From: Pseudomonas sp. 31-12 | GTDB lineage: Bacteria; Pseudomonadota; Gammaproteobacteria; Pseudomonadales; Pseudomonadaceae | Assembly (NCBI RefSeq): GCF_003151075.1 | Contig: NZ_CP029482.1 | Span: forward strand, 4,340,001-4,404,000 | DNA length: 64,000 nt | Reading direction: 5' to 3' | Part shown: positions 52,701-61,777 of the stretch, one piece after another | How the letters are laid out: the number at the start of each line of letters is the position of its first letter | Numbering within the stretch: the stretch's first letter is position 1 | The notes under the pieces: generated by a model | Told to the model about the DNA's origin: nothing | Databases searched by the model: none | The model's input: the letters and a program-made list of their open reading frames with translations, nothing else | Made by a program: the position numbers and the translations under genes

Positions 52701-54162
52701 ATTCCCCTCCCGTTGCCACTTTGAAATTGAGACAGACGCGGGTTCCTTCCTGCTCCTGGCTGGTCAGTTCGACCGAGCCTTCAAAACGCTCCATTATTCG
52801 TTTGACGAGGGCCAGGCCAACGCCCAGCCCTCCCTGTTTGGTGGTGAAAAACGGCTTGAAGACCATCTGTTGCTGCTGCTTGGTCATGCCTTTGCCGGTA
52901 TCGCTCAGGGCCATCCGCACCTGACCGGACCTGGGGTGCTCAATATCGATACTGAGCAAGCCGCCGTTGGGCATGGCCTCAAGGGCATTGGCAAACAGGC
53001 TATTAAGAATCTGGGTGAGCAACACCTGTTGGCTGACGACCGGTGGACAGGTCTGCGGCGTGAAGCGCACCTCCACGTTCGAACGTTTGATCAGCGCATC
53101 GAAAGCGTTGAGCGTGTCATCGATGGCCAGTACCAGGTCCACGGTTTCGAAGTCGTCATTCATCGGCCGCAACGACACCAGCAACTCCCGGACCCAGCGC
53201 GACATGCGATCGACCTGGTTGATGATGTCGCCGATGTTTTTCTGCGCATTCTGGCTGGCGATGTCCTGGGCCAGTTCGGCGCTGGAGCGAATGTTCGCCA
53301 GCGGATTGCGCAAGCTGTGGGCGACCGCCGAGGACATTTCCCCCAAAGCGACAAAGGTCTCGTTAGTGATCAGCTGTTTCTGCTGGCTCTGCAGCAACTT
53401 GGACGCACGCTGCACGATCCAGAACAGCCCGAGGTAGATCACCAGACCGCCGAGCAAGGTCGCCAGCCAGATCGCCTTGAAGCCGCGCTGTATGCGCGCC
53501 ACCAGATCCGTCGGTTCCTTGTAGATCTCGACCATGGCGATGACTTTGCTTTTGTCGGCATTGAACATCGGGATGTAGTTCTCGATGAACAGATACTCAG
53601 GCTCACGCAGCAGTATCTGTTCAGGACGCTCGTCGTCAACCTCGTGGTAGCTGGTGGACACCAGTTCCTTCATTTCAAAAGATTCGTCCAGTTCTTCATC
53701 CCCGTCGATGCGCATGCCGATCATCTGTGGATTGGTCGACCAGACCACCGTGCGATCCAGTGCGTACACCACCGCCAACAGCGTGTCCGGCAAGTGCTCG
53801 ACATGATCGAGAAACTCTATGCGGGCCGCTGCACGGGAGTCGGGATTTACGTCGGGATAGGCGTTGTCATCGCGCGGATCGAGCATCTCGCCCATGGTTC
53901 TTTTGCGGGTGATGCCGGCATGGCGAATTTCCGCATCACCAATGGCCTGAATGAACTGCGCCGTCAGCATCGAATCACGCTCGATGCTCTCATCGACGAC
54001 AAAACGCGTGGACACATAACCCAACCCCAGCGCCACGGCGGCGATGATGAGAAAACTGCCCAAGGAAAACCAGCGCAGCAGATTGAACTGTCCGCGCCGG
54101 CTTTGTCCCCCTGTTGCCGGCGTGTCCGGCGCAGGAATCTTTTGTTGTTCCAGCGTCTGCAT
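52669..54162 (-). CDS. Sensor histidine kinase (paralogue 1, partner of the NtrC-type regulator)
   Basis: A 497-residue kinase with two membrane segments (about 34-52 and 232-250) around a periplasmic sensor part, the H-box SSAVAHSLRNPL (phosphorylated His282), the N-box LFANALEAMPNGG, and ATP-lid motifs DTGKGM and GGLGVGLALVKRIM. It is the partner of the following regulator. The sensor holds an LDPRDD segment and WSTNPQMIG. A closely related kinase lies at 55901. The signal is unknown. Confidence 0.92.
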   Translation of the reverse strand: MQTLEQQKIPAPDTPATGGQSRRGQFNLLRWFSLGSFLIIAAVALGLGYVSTRFVVDESIERDSMLTAQFIQAIGDAEIRHAGITRKRTMGEMLDPRDDNAYPDVNPDSRAAARIEFLDHVEHLPDTLLAVVYALDRTVVWSTNPQMIGMRIDGDEELDESFEMKELVSTSYHEVDDERPEQILLREPEYLFIENYIPMFNADKSKVIAMVEIYKEPTDLVARIQRGFKAIWLATLLGGLVIYLGLFWIVQRASKLLQSQQKQLITNETFVALGEMSSAVAHSLRNPLANIRSSAELAQDIASQNAQKNIGDIINQVDRMSRWVRELLVSLRPMNDDFETVDLVLAIDDTLNAFDALIKRSNVEVRFTPQTCPPVVSQQVLLTQILNSLFANALEAMPNGGLLSIDIEHPRSGQVRMALSDTGKGMTKQQQQMVFKPFFTTKQGGLGVGLALVKRIMERFEGSVELTSQEQEGTRVCLNFKVATGGEYGAQHTAGRG

Positions 54163-54264
54163 GGGAGTGTCCTGGCTAAGTGCATCAAGCCTTTTCAGCC
54201 GTGTCTCGGATCAGTGTAGGTCGCATTGATCGTGGTCGACGGCTTCACTGATAGTATTTCGCCG

Positions 54265-55296
54265 CTATTGCGACTGCGCCGCTTGCAGCGGTTGCTGGCG
54301 ATCGGTTTCTTCCTGCAAAAACCCCATAATTGACTGCGCAGCGTTCTCATCCAGACGCAGATTGGGCATCGGGATCTTGTCAAAACGTTCAAACAGCTCC
54401 ATCGCGATCGGGTCCTTTTCCGCGAGCATGCGGTCCGGTTCACGAATCCAGCGGCTGAGCCAGGCCGGGTCGCGCTGGCGAGTCACGCCAATCAGGTCCG
54501 GGCCGATGCTGCGCAAGCCGATGCCCTGCCCGTCCTGCGGCCCCAAGCTGTGGCACGACGCGCAGCGAGTGCGAAACAGTTCTTCGCCAGTGCTTGGCGG
54601 GCGAATCTCGGGCGCATTGGCGTAACTTTCGCCAACACTGGCTTTCTTCCAGTTCTGCAAGGTGTTGGCCAACTGATCGGCGAGGATCCACGGGTTCTCG
54701 AACGGCGAGGCTTTCATCCAGCGACCGGTGCTCTGGTTGCCGACGATCAGGCTCAGGTTGTGGTCCTTGTTGCGTCCGTTGTCGACGCCTTCGATGAACA
54801 GGCCGAGTTTTTTTCGCAGATCGGTGACCGCTTCGAATTCACCGGTCAGGAACTTCCAGCCCGGCCCGACCTTGAAGCGTTGTGCGTAAGCCTTCAGCAC
54901 CTCGGGCGTGTCGCTGAGCGGGTCGATGCTGATGGAGTAAAAGAAGACGTCCTGGCCGACCCGGTCGCCGAGCAATTTTTGCACCTGACGCAGGCGCGCG
55001 GTTTCCAGGGGGCAGGAGTCGCTGCACGTAGTAAATATGAAATTGATCACCACCACCTTGTCCTTGATCAAGTCATCGAAGAACCGCACCTGCCGACCGT
55101 CCTGATCGGTCAGCAGGGTGTTTGGGAAGTAATCGCTGCCCCAGGGCGTCGCCGATTCCGTCGGCGACAGCTTCCCTTCGTGAGCGAGCAGCACCTGAAG
55201 GGCCAACAGACAGGTGACCACGACCAGAATCAGGTGCATGCCCAAGGCGCGGGAACGCGGCGTATGCACGGGTGTGTCGGCTCTGCTGCGCTTCAT
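54265..55296 (-). CDS. SCO1/SenC domain fused to cytochrome c
   Basis: A 343-residue protein: an N-terminal membrane anchor (about 20-38), a SCO1/SenC thioredoxin-like domain with the copper-binding CSDSC (Cys91 and Cys95) and His179, then a class I cytochrome c domain with CASCH (245-249) and a likely axial Met in KIPMPNL. SCO proteins insert copper into cytochrome oxidase; the attached heme domain suggests electron transfer to the copper site. It ends about 100 bases before the kinase gene. It overlaps the small gene at 55293 by four bases and is probably in one operon with it. Confidence 0.9.
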   Translation of the reverse strand: MKRSRADTPVHTPRSRALGMHLILVVVTCLLALQVLLAHEGKLSPTESATPWGSDYFPNTLLTDQDGRQVRFFDDLIKDKVVVINFIFTTCSDSCPLETARLRQVQKLLGDRVGQDVFFYSISIDPLSDTPEVLKAYAQRFKVGPGWKFLTGEFEAVTDLRKKLGLFIEGVDNGRNKDHNLSLIVGNQSTGRWMKASPFENPWILADQLANTLQNWKKASVGESYANAPEIRPPSTGEELFRTRCASCHSLGPQDGQGIGLRSIGPDLIGVTRQRDPAWLSRWIREPDRMLAEKDPIAMELFERFDKIPMPNLRLDENAAQSIMGFLQEETDRQQPLQAAQSQ

Positions 55297-55715
55297 TTTT
55301 TCACCGCCACTTGTGGGCCGAAGCCATCGCCGTTGCGGAAGGTTGGCAACGCGGCGGAGTTGACGTAGCTCATGCCATCCCGGCTTGGCGGATCCTGGGC
55401 GTCGGTGTTGATGCTGTCGTAACCGGCTAGCTGGATCGGCCAGCGATAGTCGTAATACTGCCCGTGGAAGAAAAAGGCGTTGGCATGGCTGGGGAACGGT
55501 TGAGCGCCAAACAGCGGGCTCGGCTTGCCATTGGTGGGGTAGTTGAAACGGGTCTGCACGGCAGGCGGCAGGATGTGGACGGAAGGTTCTGGCTGTCGCT
55601 CGTCATCGATCAGGCTTGCACGCAGCGTCGCGGGGCCGAGCGTCATTGTCAGGAGATCGCTCAAAGGTGTCGGGGGATCGAACCACTTGAAGGGACGCCG
55701 CGCGATTATGTCCAT
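55293..55715 (-). CDS. Hypothetical protein upstream of SCO fusion (possible truncated oxidoreductase)
   Basis: About 140 residues from ATG 55715 (MDIIARRPFKWFDPPTPLSD). The C-terminal part (SHANAFFFHGQYYDYRWPIQLAGYD) reads like the tail of a larger secreted enzyme. No signal peptide is seen at the start and no domain is firmly recognised. A GTG directly before the ATG has GAGG nine bases upstream. It is either a small cytoplasmic protein or the broken 3' part of a longer gene. It overlaps the SCO gene by four bases, so a shared role in copper or electron transport is plausible. Confidence 0.45.
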   Translation of the reverse strand: MDIIARRPFKWFDPPTPLSDLLTMTLGPATLRASLIDDERQPEPSVHILPPAVQTRFNYPTNGKPSPLFGAQPFPSHANAFFFHGQYYDYRWPIQLAGYDSINTDAQDPPSRDGMSYVNSAALPTFRNGDGFGPQVAVKK

Positions 55716-55900
55716 CACCAGCCGCCTCGAAGATTTGAAGGGGGTAGTGATGGATCTGCAAGGACCTCGCCATACCTGCAACAGCTTTATACAAAATCAT
55801 TAATGCGTTAAAAAATAATCGCTTATCAAAAAAATTTGCCATGACTGGTAAAAACGATTGGGTCCTGACACCCGCTAGCGGGGAAAGTTCGCACCCATTT

Positions 55901-57349
55901 TCAGGGAATCCGCTTGAACGACAGACGGACACTCGTGCCCTCACCTTCACGACTGCCCAGGCTCACCGCGCCGCCAAAACGCTCCATGATCCGCTTCACC
56001 AACACCAGCCCGACACCCAGCCCGCCTTGCTTGGTGGTGAAGAATGGGCGGAACACCATCCGGCGTTGTTCTTCGTTCATGCCTTTGCCGGTGTCGTTCA
56101 CGACCACGCAAATCCCCCGGGTATCGGTCGGCTCCAGGGTGATGGTCAGCGTGCCGCCCCGATCCATCGCTTCCACGGCATTGGCCAGCAGACTGTTGAG
56201 GATCTGCGTGAGCTGCACCTGTTGGCTCAGCACCATCGGCGTCTCCTGCGGCTCGAACACCACCGTCACCCCGGCCTTGGCAATCTGATGCTCGAAAGCC
56301 ATGAGGCTGTCATGCAGGGCCGCCACCAGGTTCACCGGCTCGGCTTCGTCATTGAGCGGGCGTAACGACTGCAACAATTCCCTGACCCACTTCGACATGC
56401 GGTCCACCTGACCAATGATGTCGTTGATGTTCTTGTGGGCCGGGCCGGTGTCGAACTCCAAGGCCAGTTCGGCGCTGGAACGAATGGTCGCTAACGGGTT
56501 GCGCAGGCTATGGGCAACCGCCGATGACATCTCCCCGAGCGCCACGAACGTTTCGTTGGTGATCAGTTGTTTTTGCTGGGTCGCCAGCAAATTCGCTGCC
56601 CGTCGCACGATCCAGTACAGCCCCAGATAAATCAGTCCGCCGCCCAGGGCCGTGGCCAGCCAGATCAGCACCAGGCCACGCTCCATGCGGTCGATCAGGT
56701 CCCTGGGCTCCTTGTAGATCTCGACCATCGCCGTCACGGTATTGCCGTCGGCATCGAACAAAGGAATGTAGTTCTCGATAAAGATGTAGTCCGGCGGCGT
56801 GACGAACTTTTGCTCCATGCGGCTTTTGTCGACGCTGTGATAACTGGCCGACACCGGGGTCTTGGAAGAGAAGGCCTGGTCGAGGTCTTCGTCAGCATGG
56901 ATCGTGGTGCCCATCAGCGCCGGGTTGGTAGACCAGATCACCATGCGGTCCGGGGCATAAATGTTGGCCAGGATCACGTCGGGCAAATGCTCGATATGGT
57001 CGAGGAATTCCCCACGGGCACTGGCCCGGGCCATGGGGTCTACGTCGGGAAAGTCCTTGTCTTTACGCGGGTCAAGCAGCTCGCCCATGGTCCGCACGTT
57101 GGGGATCGAGACATGGCGCACCTCGGCCGAGGCAATCGCCTGAATGAACTGGGACGTGAGCAACGCATCGCGCTGCACGCTTTCGGTAATCACGAAGCGC
57201 GTCGACACCGCACCCAGCGCCACGGCCACCGTGCCGATCACCGCCATGCTGATAAGCGAGAACCAGCGCAGCAGATTGAACGGCTGTTTGCGCGAGCTCA
57301 AGTGGACATCGCCCTCTTCTTTCTGGAGGGCTGTGGTCTGACTGGTCAT
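55901..57349 (-). CDS. Sensor histidine kinase (paralogue 2, no adjacent regulator)
   Basis: A 482-residue kinase, alike to the one at 52669 from end to end: NLLRWFSL membrane segment, sensor with GELLDPRKDKDFPDVDP and IWSTNPALMG, H-box SSAVAHSLRNPLATIRSS, N-box LLANAVEAMDRGG, and GGLGVGLVLVKRIMERFG. It has no response regulator beside it. It probably feeds the same NtrC-type regulator at 51273, giving that regulator two inputs. Its start lies about 210 bases from the sigma-54-like promoter of the divergent curlin operon. Confidence 0.92.
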   Translation of the reverse strand: MTSQTTALQKEEGDVHLSSRKQPFNLLRWFSLISMAVIGTVAVALGAVSTRFVITESVQRDALLTSQFIQAIASAEVRHVSIPNVRTMGELLDPRKDKDFPDVDPMARASARGEFLDHIEHLPDVILANIYAPDRMVIWSTNPALMGTTIHADEDLDQAFSSKTPVSASYHSVDKSRMEQKFVTPPDYIFIENYIPLFDADGNTVTAMVEIYKEPRDLIDRMERGLVLIWLATALGGGLIYLGLYWIVRRAANLLATQQKQLITNETFVALGEMSSAVAHSLRNPLATIRSSAELALEFDTGPAHKNINDIIGQVDRMSKWVRELLQSLRPLNDEAEPVNLVAALHDSLMAFEHQIAKAGVTVVFEPQETPMVLSQQVQLTQILNSLLANAVEAMDRGGTLTITLEPTDTRGICVVVNDTGKGMNEEQRRMVFRPFFTTKQGGLGVGLVLVKRIMERFGGAVSLGSREGEGTSVRLSFKRIP

Positions 57350-57458
57350 GGACGTTGTTCCCCGAAAGTCCCTATAGGGTTATAGCCCACTGTCTGGTCT
57401 TTGCCCGACATCGGTTTTGTCCCCCCACCGATTCCCCGCACACCCCACTGCCCCCACC

Positions 57459-57474
57459 TCCCCAATGCTGGGGA
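57459..57474. promoter_or_regulatory. Dyad TCCCC-N6-GGGGA, candidate activator site
   Basis: TCCCC-AATGCT-GGGGA is a perfect five-base dyad. A TTGTCCCC at 57417-57424 forms a longer inverted match with GGGGACAA at 57470-57477. The dyad centre is about 96 bases before the -24 element at 57562, the same distance as the nearest palindrome before hcp. It may bind the NtrC-type regulator encoded at 51273 (inference). Confidence 0.45.
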
Positions 57475-57561
57475 CAATCGCCTGCTCGCGCCCCTCGGCG
57501 ACGCGAAACCGTTTGCGCGCTACACGCCTCGCTGCGGGCCTCTCCCTGCCGTTTTCAAGAT

Positions 57562-57577
57562 TGGTATGGAAGTTGCC
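57562..57577 (+). promoter_or_regulatory. Sigma-54 promoter of the curlin operon
   Basis: TGGTATG-GAAG-TTGCC fits the -24/-12 consensus, with GG and GC ten bases apart as required. It lies about 60 bases before the ATG at 57635. It is the better of the two sigma-54-like sites in the window. Confidence 0.65.
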
Positions 57578-57634
57578 GAAGCCCTCTCAACTGACCCATC
57601 CCTACGGGCAGGTACTTCGATAGAGGGAATACTC

Positions 57635-58971
57635 ATGCACTTTACTGTCCAAAACGGCAGTACTCTGGTCGTCAGCGCTCTCGCCCAAGGTGTTGCCCGG
57701 TGCAGCGCTGTTTGCCGTAGACCCGGCCCCTATGTGCCCGCCAACGGCTCGTTCGCCGCCCGGTATCAGGACTCCATGGTCGAACCCTCGACCTGTGCCT
57801 GTCCAAGGCGCTCAGTTCGTGAGTCCCGGAGTGCTCCCGGCGCTCCTTCGTACATGTGCCTGCTGGGTGCGACCCGGCGTTTTCGACGACACGCAACCGA
57901 TCGTTTTCCCGAGCAACTTTCCCGATGAGGCGTTCTGGTTCACCGGCGACGGCTCCATCGTCGATGCCGCACGGGGCATCGACCTGACCCATGTCAGCGC
58001 CGTGGAAGCCGCCTTCGCCGCTGAAGAACCGAAAGAAGGTGACCAAGTCAGTTTTGGCCGCATCCGCATTCGGGTGGATGTGCCCACCGCCGGCGTCTAC
58101 ACCATCACCCACCCCTACGGCGTCGTATATCTTTGACGTTCCTGCCGGTGGAACTCGTGCCATCAACATGACCCGCGACATCGGCATCGGCACGCCGAAA
58201 ACCTACGACGGCGCCCTCAAGAGTGACATCGGCCCGTTCCTGCGCAGCGTCAATGGCCCTTACACCGGACCAACCCGGTCACCGGGTCTACCGAGCAATT
58301 CGTAGGCGATCCGAACCCGGAAGAAGCCTTCACCGGCAGCCCTTTCAATACCAACTACATCCGCATCGAAGGGCCTAACGGTCTGGACTTGCGCACGACG
58401 GTCATGGCCATTTCCGGCAAGTTGTCGACGGTGGTTCGCCCCACCCCGATCATTGCCGAGCGCAGCACTTACTCGCGCAAGGCCGGTGAAAGCGCTCCGG
58501 TAGCGCAGCGGGACGTATTCGTCATGGCCCCGCCTCCACCGGCCACCGTGACCCCGGACAGCAACAGTCCGGTGCTGAACCTGACCGAAGCCGACACAAC
58601 CGGCCACTGGTACGCCCAGTCCGCCACCAACCCGACATTGCCGAGCACCTTGCGGGTGACCGCCGACAACCACTTGCCATCCCCACCAGCACGCCGACCA
58701 CGATACCCATGGCGCTGACTGACTGGTGGTGATCTCGCAGGCCAGTACAGCCTGAGCACCGGACAGATCACGATCGTGGCTTCGACCAGCGATGAGACAT
58801 CGCCGCCGGTCCTCACGGCCACCTCCGGAACGGGTGTTGCCATCGGCTCTCTCAGCGGCGACGGCGCAGTGAAATCCCGGCGACCGGCATCTCGCCGATT
58901 CCACCGGCCAGGTTCGAGTGACGTCATCCAATGGCGGCAGCGACACCGAAGAAGTGGTCATCGTGCAATGA
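57635..58971 (+). CDS. Secreted protein 1 of the curlin operon (frameshifted)
   Basis: About 445 residues, read across many frame changes. ATG 57635 begins a signal-like stretch. Then follow, in different frames, AALFAVDP, PYVPANGSFAARYQDS, PGAPSYMC, GVFDDTQPIVFPSNFPDEAFWF, VSFGRIRIRVDVPTAGVYTI, INMTRDIGIGTPKTYDGALK, GPFLRSVNGPYT, and a proline-rich beta part ending in EEVVIVQ and a stop at 58969. The same blocks return in the next gene. No family name is recognised. At least ten shifts break the frame, so no long product can be read from the sequence as given. It lies first behind the sigma-54 promoter. Confidence 0.55.
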
Positions 58972-59006
58972 ACGCACTCATGCCCAGATCCTCATCAGGA
59001 GGCATC

Positions 59007-61235
59007 ATGAACAAATTGCCACGCCCGGCGCTCAACGCCCGGGACTGACTCTATCGCTGTCCGGCAGCGCTTTCGCGCAGCTCAACGCCGTCGACCCCGG
59101 CCCCTACACCTTCGCCACCGGAAATTCCCGATGTGGTATCAGGACAACAATCTGCTGTCGCTGGAACTGTGCCAGTCGCGGGCGACCAGCTCCGGTCGCC
59201 GGCGCACCGGGCGCCTGCCTACATGTGCATCCTCAATCCGGAACCTGGGTTTTCGACGACACCCTGCCGATGGTGTTTCCGGATAACTGGCCACCGGAAA
59301 CGTTCTGGTTCCTCGCCGAGACCAGCATCAATGATGTCGGAGGCTATGGCGTGGATGCCTACGTGGCCGGGATCGAAGCGGCATTCGCGGCGGAAAACCC
59401 TGTCGACGGCGACCGGGCAAGCTTCGCGCGGATTCGTCTGCGGGTGAACGTGCCTGTCGCCGGACCTACACCATCACCCACCCGTACGGGGTGGAAACGG
59501 TCAACGTCACCACGCCGGGCCGTCGGGCGATCAACATCACCCGCGACATCGGCATTGGCGCACCGGGGAATTTCTCGGGAGCCCTCAACGGGGACGTCGG
59601 GCCTTCCTGCGCAGCGTCAACGGCCCCTACACCGAAGTGAACCCGGACACCGGCGCCATCGAGACGTTCGTCGGCGATCCGAACCTTACCGAAGCGGTCA
59701 CCGGCAGTCCGTTCAATAACAACTTCCTGCGTGTGCAAGGGCTTACTGGGACCATCCAGACCACCCTCTTCACCGTGTCCGGCAAAGTCCTCGACAGCCG
59801 TGCGCAAACCCCGGTGGAAATCATGCGCCACTTACCGCCGTACTTCGTCAGGCCGGGCACCAGCAGTACCCGGGTAGAAGTGTTTGGCAAATCGACCAAC
59901 GGCTCGAGCCTGTGCTTCCGCGAAACCGTGGCCCGGTGGTCGGACCACCGCAGTCGCCCTGCCTGACCAACATGCTCGGCGACAGCAATGGCCAGTTCTT
60001 CGGCCAGCGCCTGACGGGCTCCACCGTTCCTCCGGTGGTGGTGGTCACCGCCACCAACCCTAAGCACCACCCGGTCGACGGCAGTGTCGAGCAAGGTCAC
60101 CGACGTAGTGAAAGTCCAGACCGCTCGCTACAACTGGAGCACTAACAGCCTGCTGATCGAGGCCTCCTCGTCCGACGAAGTGGCGGTGCCAGACATGGTC
60201 GTGCAGGGTTACGGACGTCTGTCGAAATCCGGCACCCCTGCAACAACTGACCATTGCCGACCTGACTCAGCCACCGGCTACCGTCACGGTCAAATCCGCC
60301 TCGGGCGGCAGCGATACCGAGCCTGTCGTGGTGGTCGGGACTGCTCCGGAAAGCGGTGAGAACCGTGCACCACTCTCGGTCGCCGACACCGGCAGCACCA
60401 GCTTCGGTGTGCCGCTGACCCTCAACCTGCTGGCCAACGACAGTGACCCCGACGGCGACACGCCGCTGAGCATCACTGCGCTGACCCAGCCGGCTGCCGG
60501 GCAAGGCACCGTGGCATTGAGCGGCACGACGTCGGTGGTTCTACACCCCACCAGCCGTGGTCACTGCACCGCTGACAACGACCTTCACCTACAAGGCTCA
60601 AGACGTCAAAGGCACGGCCTCGACCGCTCCGGCGACCGTGACCATCACCGTGGCGCCTAACCAGTCTCCGGTGGCCGTCGCCGACAGCATCGCGACCCGG
60701 GTGTGGCGATACCGATCAACGTGCTGGCCAACGACACCGATCCGGAAGGCAACGTGCCGCTCGCCGTCGCCAGCCTGACCCAACCGGCAACCAATCGCGG
60801 CAGCGTCAGCACCAACGGCACCGTCATCACCTACACCCCACCGGCCACGGTCACCACGGCCTTCACCACGACCTTCACCTACATCGCCCGGGACAGCTTC
60901 GGCGCCCTGTCGACACCGGCGACGGTCACGGTGCGTCTCGCCACGGCCTGCTGCGGAAAACCTTCACGGTGACCACGGCAGCGGTGTCGGCCCGCTCCAT
61001 AACCGCTTCACCGGGACTTTGCGGGCACCTCATCGGTGATCACCGGCAACACCATCACCGTACAGGTCACCACCCCGACCGGCTGGTCACGCTGGGCAGC
61101 ACCACGGTGCCAGTGACCGGTCGCTGGAGGTTGTCGGTGAACAACAGCACCACGGTGATCCCGTCCGCTAATCCGACGGCGACCATCCGCTCATCCCAAG
61201 GCACCGTGCGTACCGTGACGGTTATCTCCAACTGA
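59007..61235 (+). CDS. Secreted protein 2 of the curlin operon, with Ig/cadherin-like repeats (frameshifted)
   Basis: About 740 residues, paralogous to protein 1 in its N-terminal half (NAVDPGPYTFATG, MWYQDNN, YMCILNPEPG, FDDTLPMVFPDNWPPETFWF, SFARIRLRVNVPVAG, INITRDIGIGAPGNFSGALN, FVGDPNLTEAVTGSPFNNNFLR). The C-terminal half adds two repeats of the cadherin/VCBS-like type (SFGVPLTLNLLANDSDPDGD and INVLANDTDPEGN), then a closing beta domain (FTVTTAAVSARS to TVTVISN). AGGAGG lies before ATG 59007. Several frame changes interrupt it; the net length is a multiple of three. A surface or fibre-linked role is likely from repeats and neighbours. Confidence 0.6.
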
Positions 61236-61294
61236 GTCTCGCCCACCCGCCGATGTCGGCGGGTGGGCCAGCCTCTTCCCCACGGGACAACGCC

Positions 61295-61750
61295 ATGAAA
61301 ACGCCGACCGCCGCCTGCTCTGCCTGCTTCTGCTTTGCAGCAGCGCAGGCGTGCGCCGACGATTGATGGAGAACGACGACCGGCACCTTCCGCCGACCTC
61401 GGCGAGTTGCTCCACCGGTGGGCCAGCACGCGCTGATCGACCAGAACGGCTGGGCCAACGTGGCGCTGATTCAACAGAACGGCCAATCGTTGCTCGGCAC
61501 CATCGTCCAGTCAGGCAGTAACCGTGAAGCGTACATCCTGCAACAAGGCAGCGACCTCATGGCAATGATCACCCAGCAAGGTTCCGGCAACGCCGCCTCA
61601 ATCACACAGAACGGCAGCCATAACCGCGCGCAGATTTCCCAGAACGGTAATAACAACGACGCCAGCATCAACCGGGCCGGTACGGGGCTTTCAAGCGCCG
61701 TGACCCAGTCGGGGAACGGCATGAGCGTTTCGGTCAAACAGTATCGCTAA
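61295..61750 (+). CDS. CsgB-like minor curlin (frameshifted near the start)
   Basis: A protein of about 150 residues. ATG 61295 opens a signal-like start; one or more frame changes follow before 61420. From there the frame runs clean to TAA 61748 and shows about five curlin repeats of the form Q-x-G-x-x-N-x-A-x-I-x-Q (LIQQNGQ, YILQQGSD, MITQQGSGNAASITQNG, QISQNGNNNDASI, VTQSGNGMSVSVKQ). Such repeats stack into a beta-solenoid amyloid. Being short and placed before the longer CsgA-like gene, it fits the nucleator CsgB. No secretion genes (csgE, F, G) are in the window. Confidence 0.7.
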
Positions 61751-61777
61751 AGCACTGCACCCCTTGGAGGTTTCATC

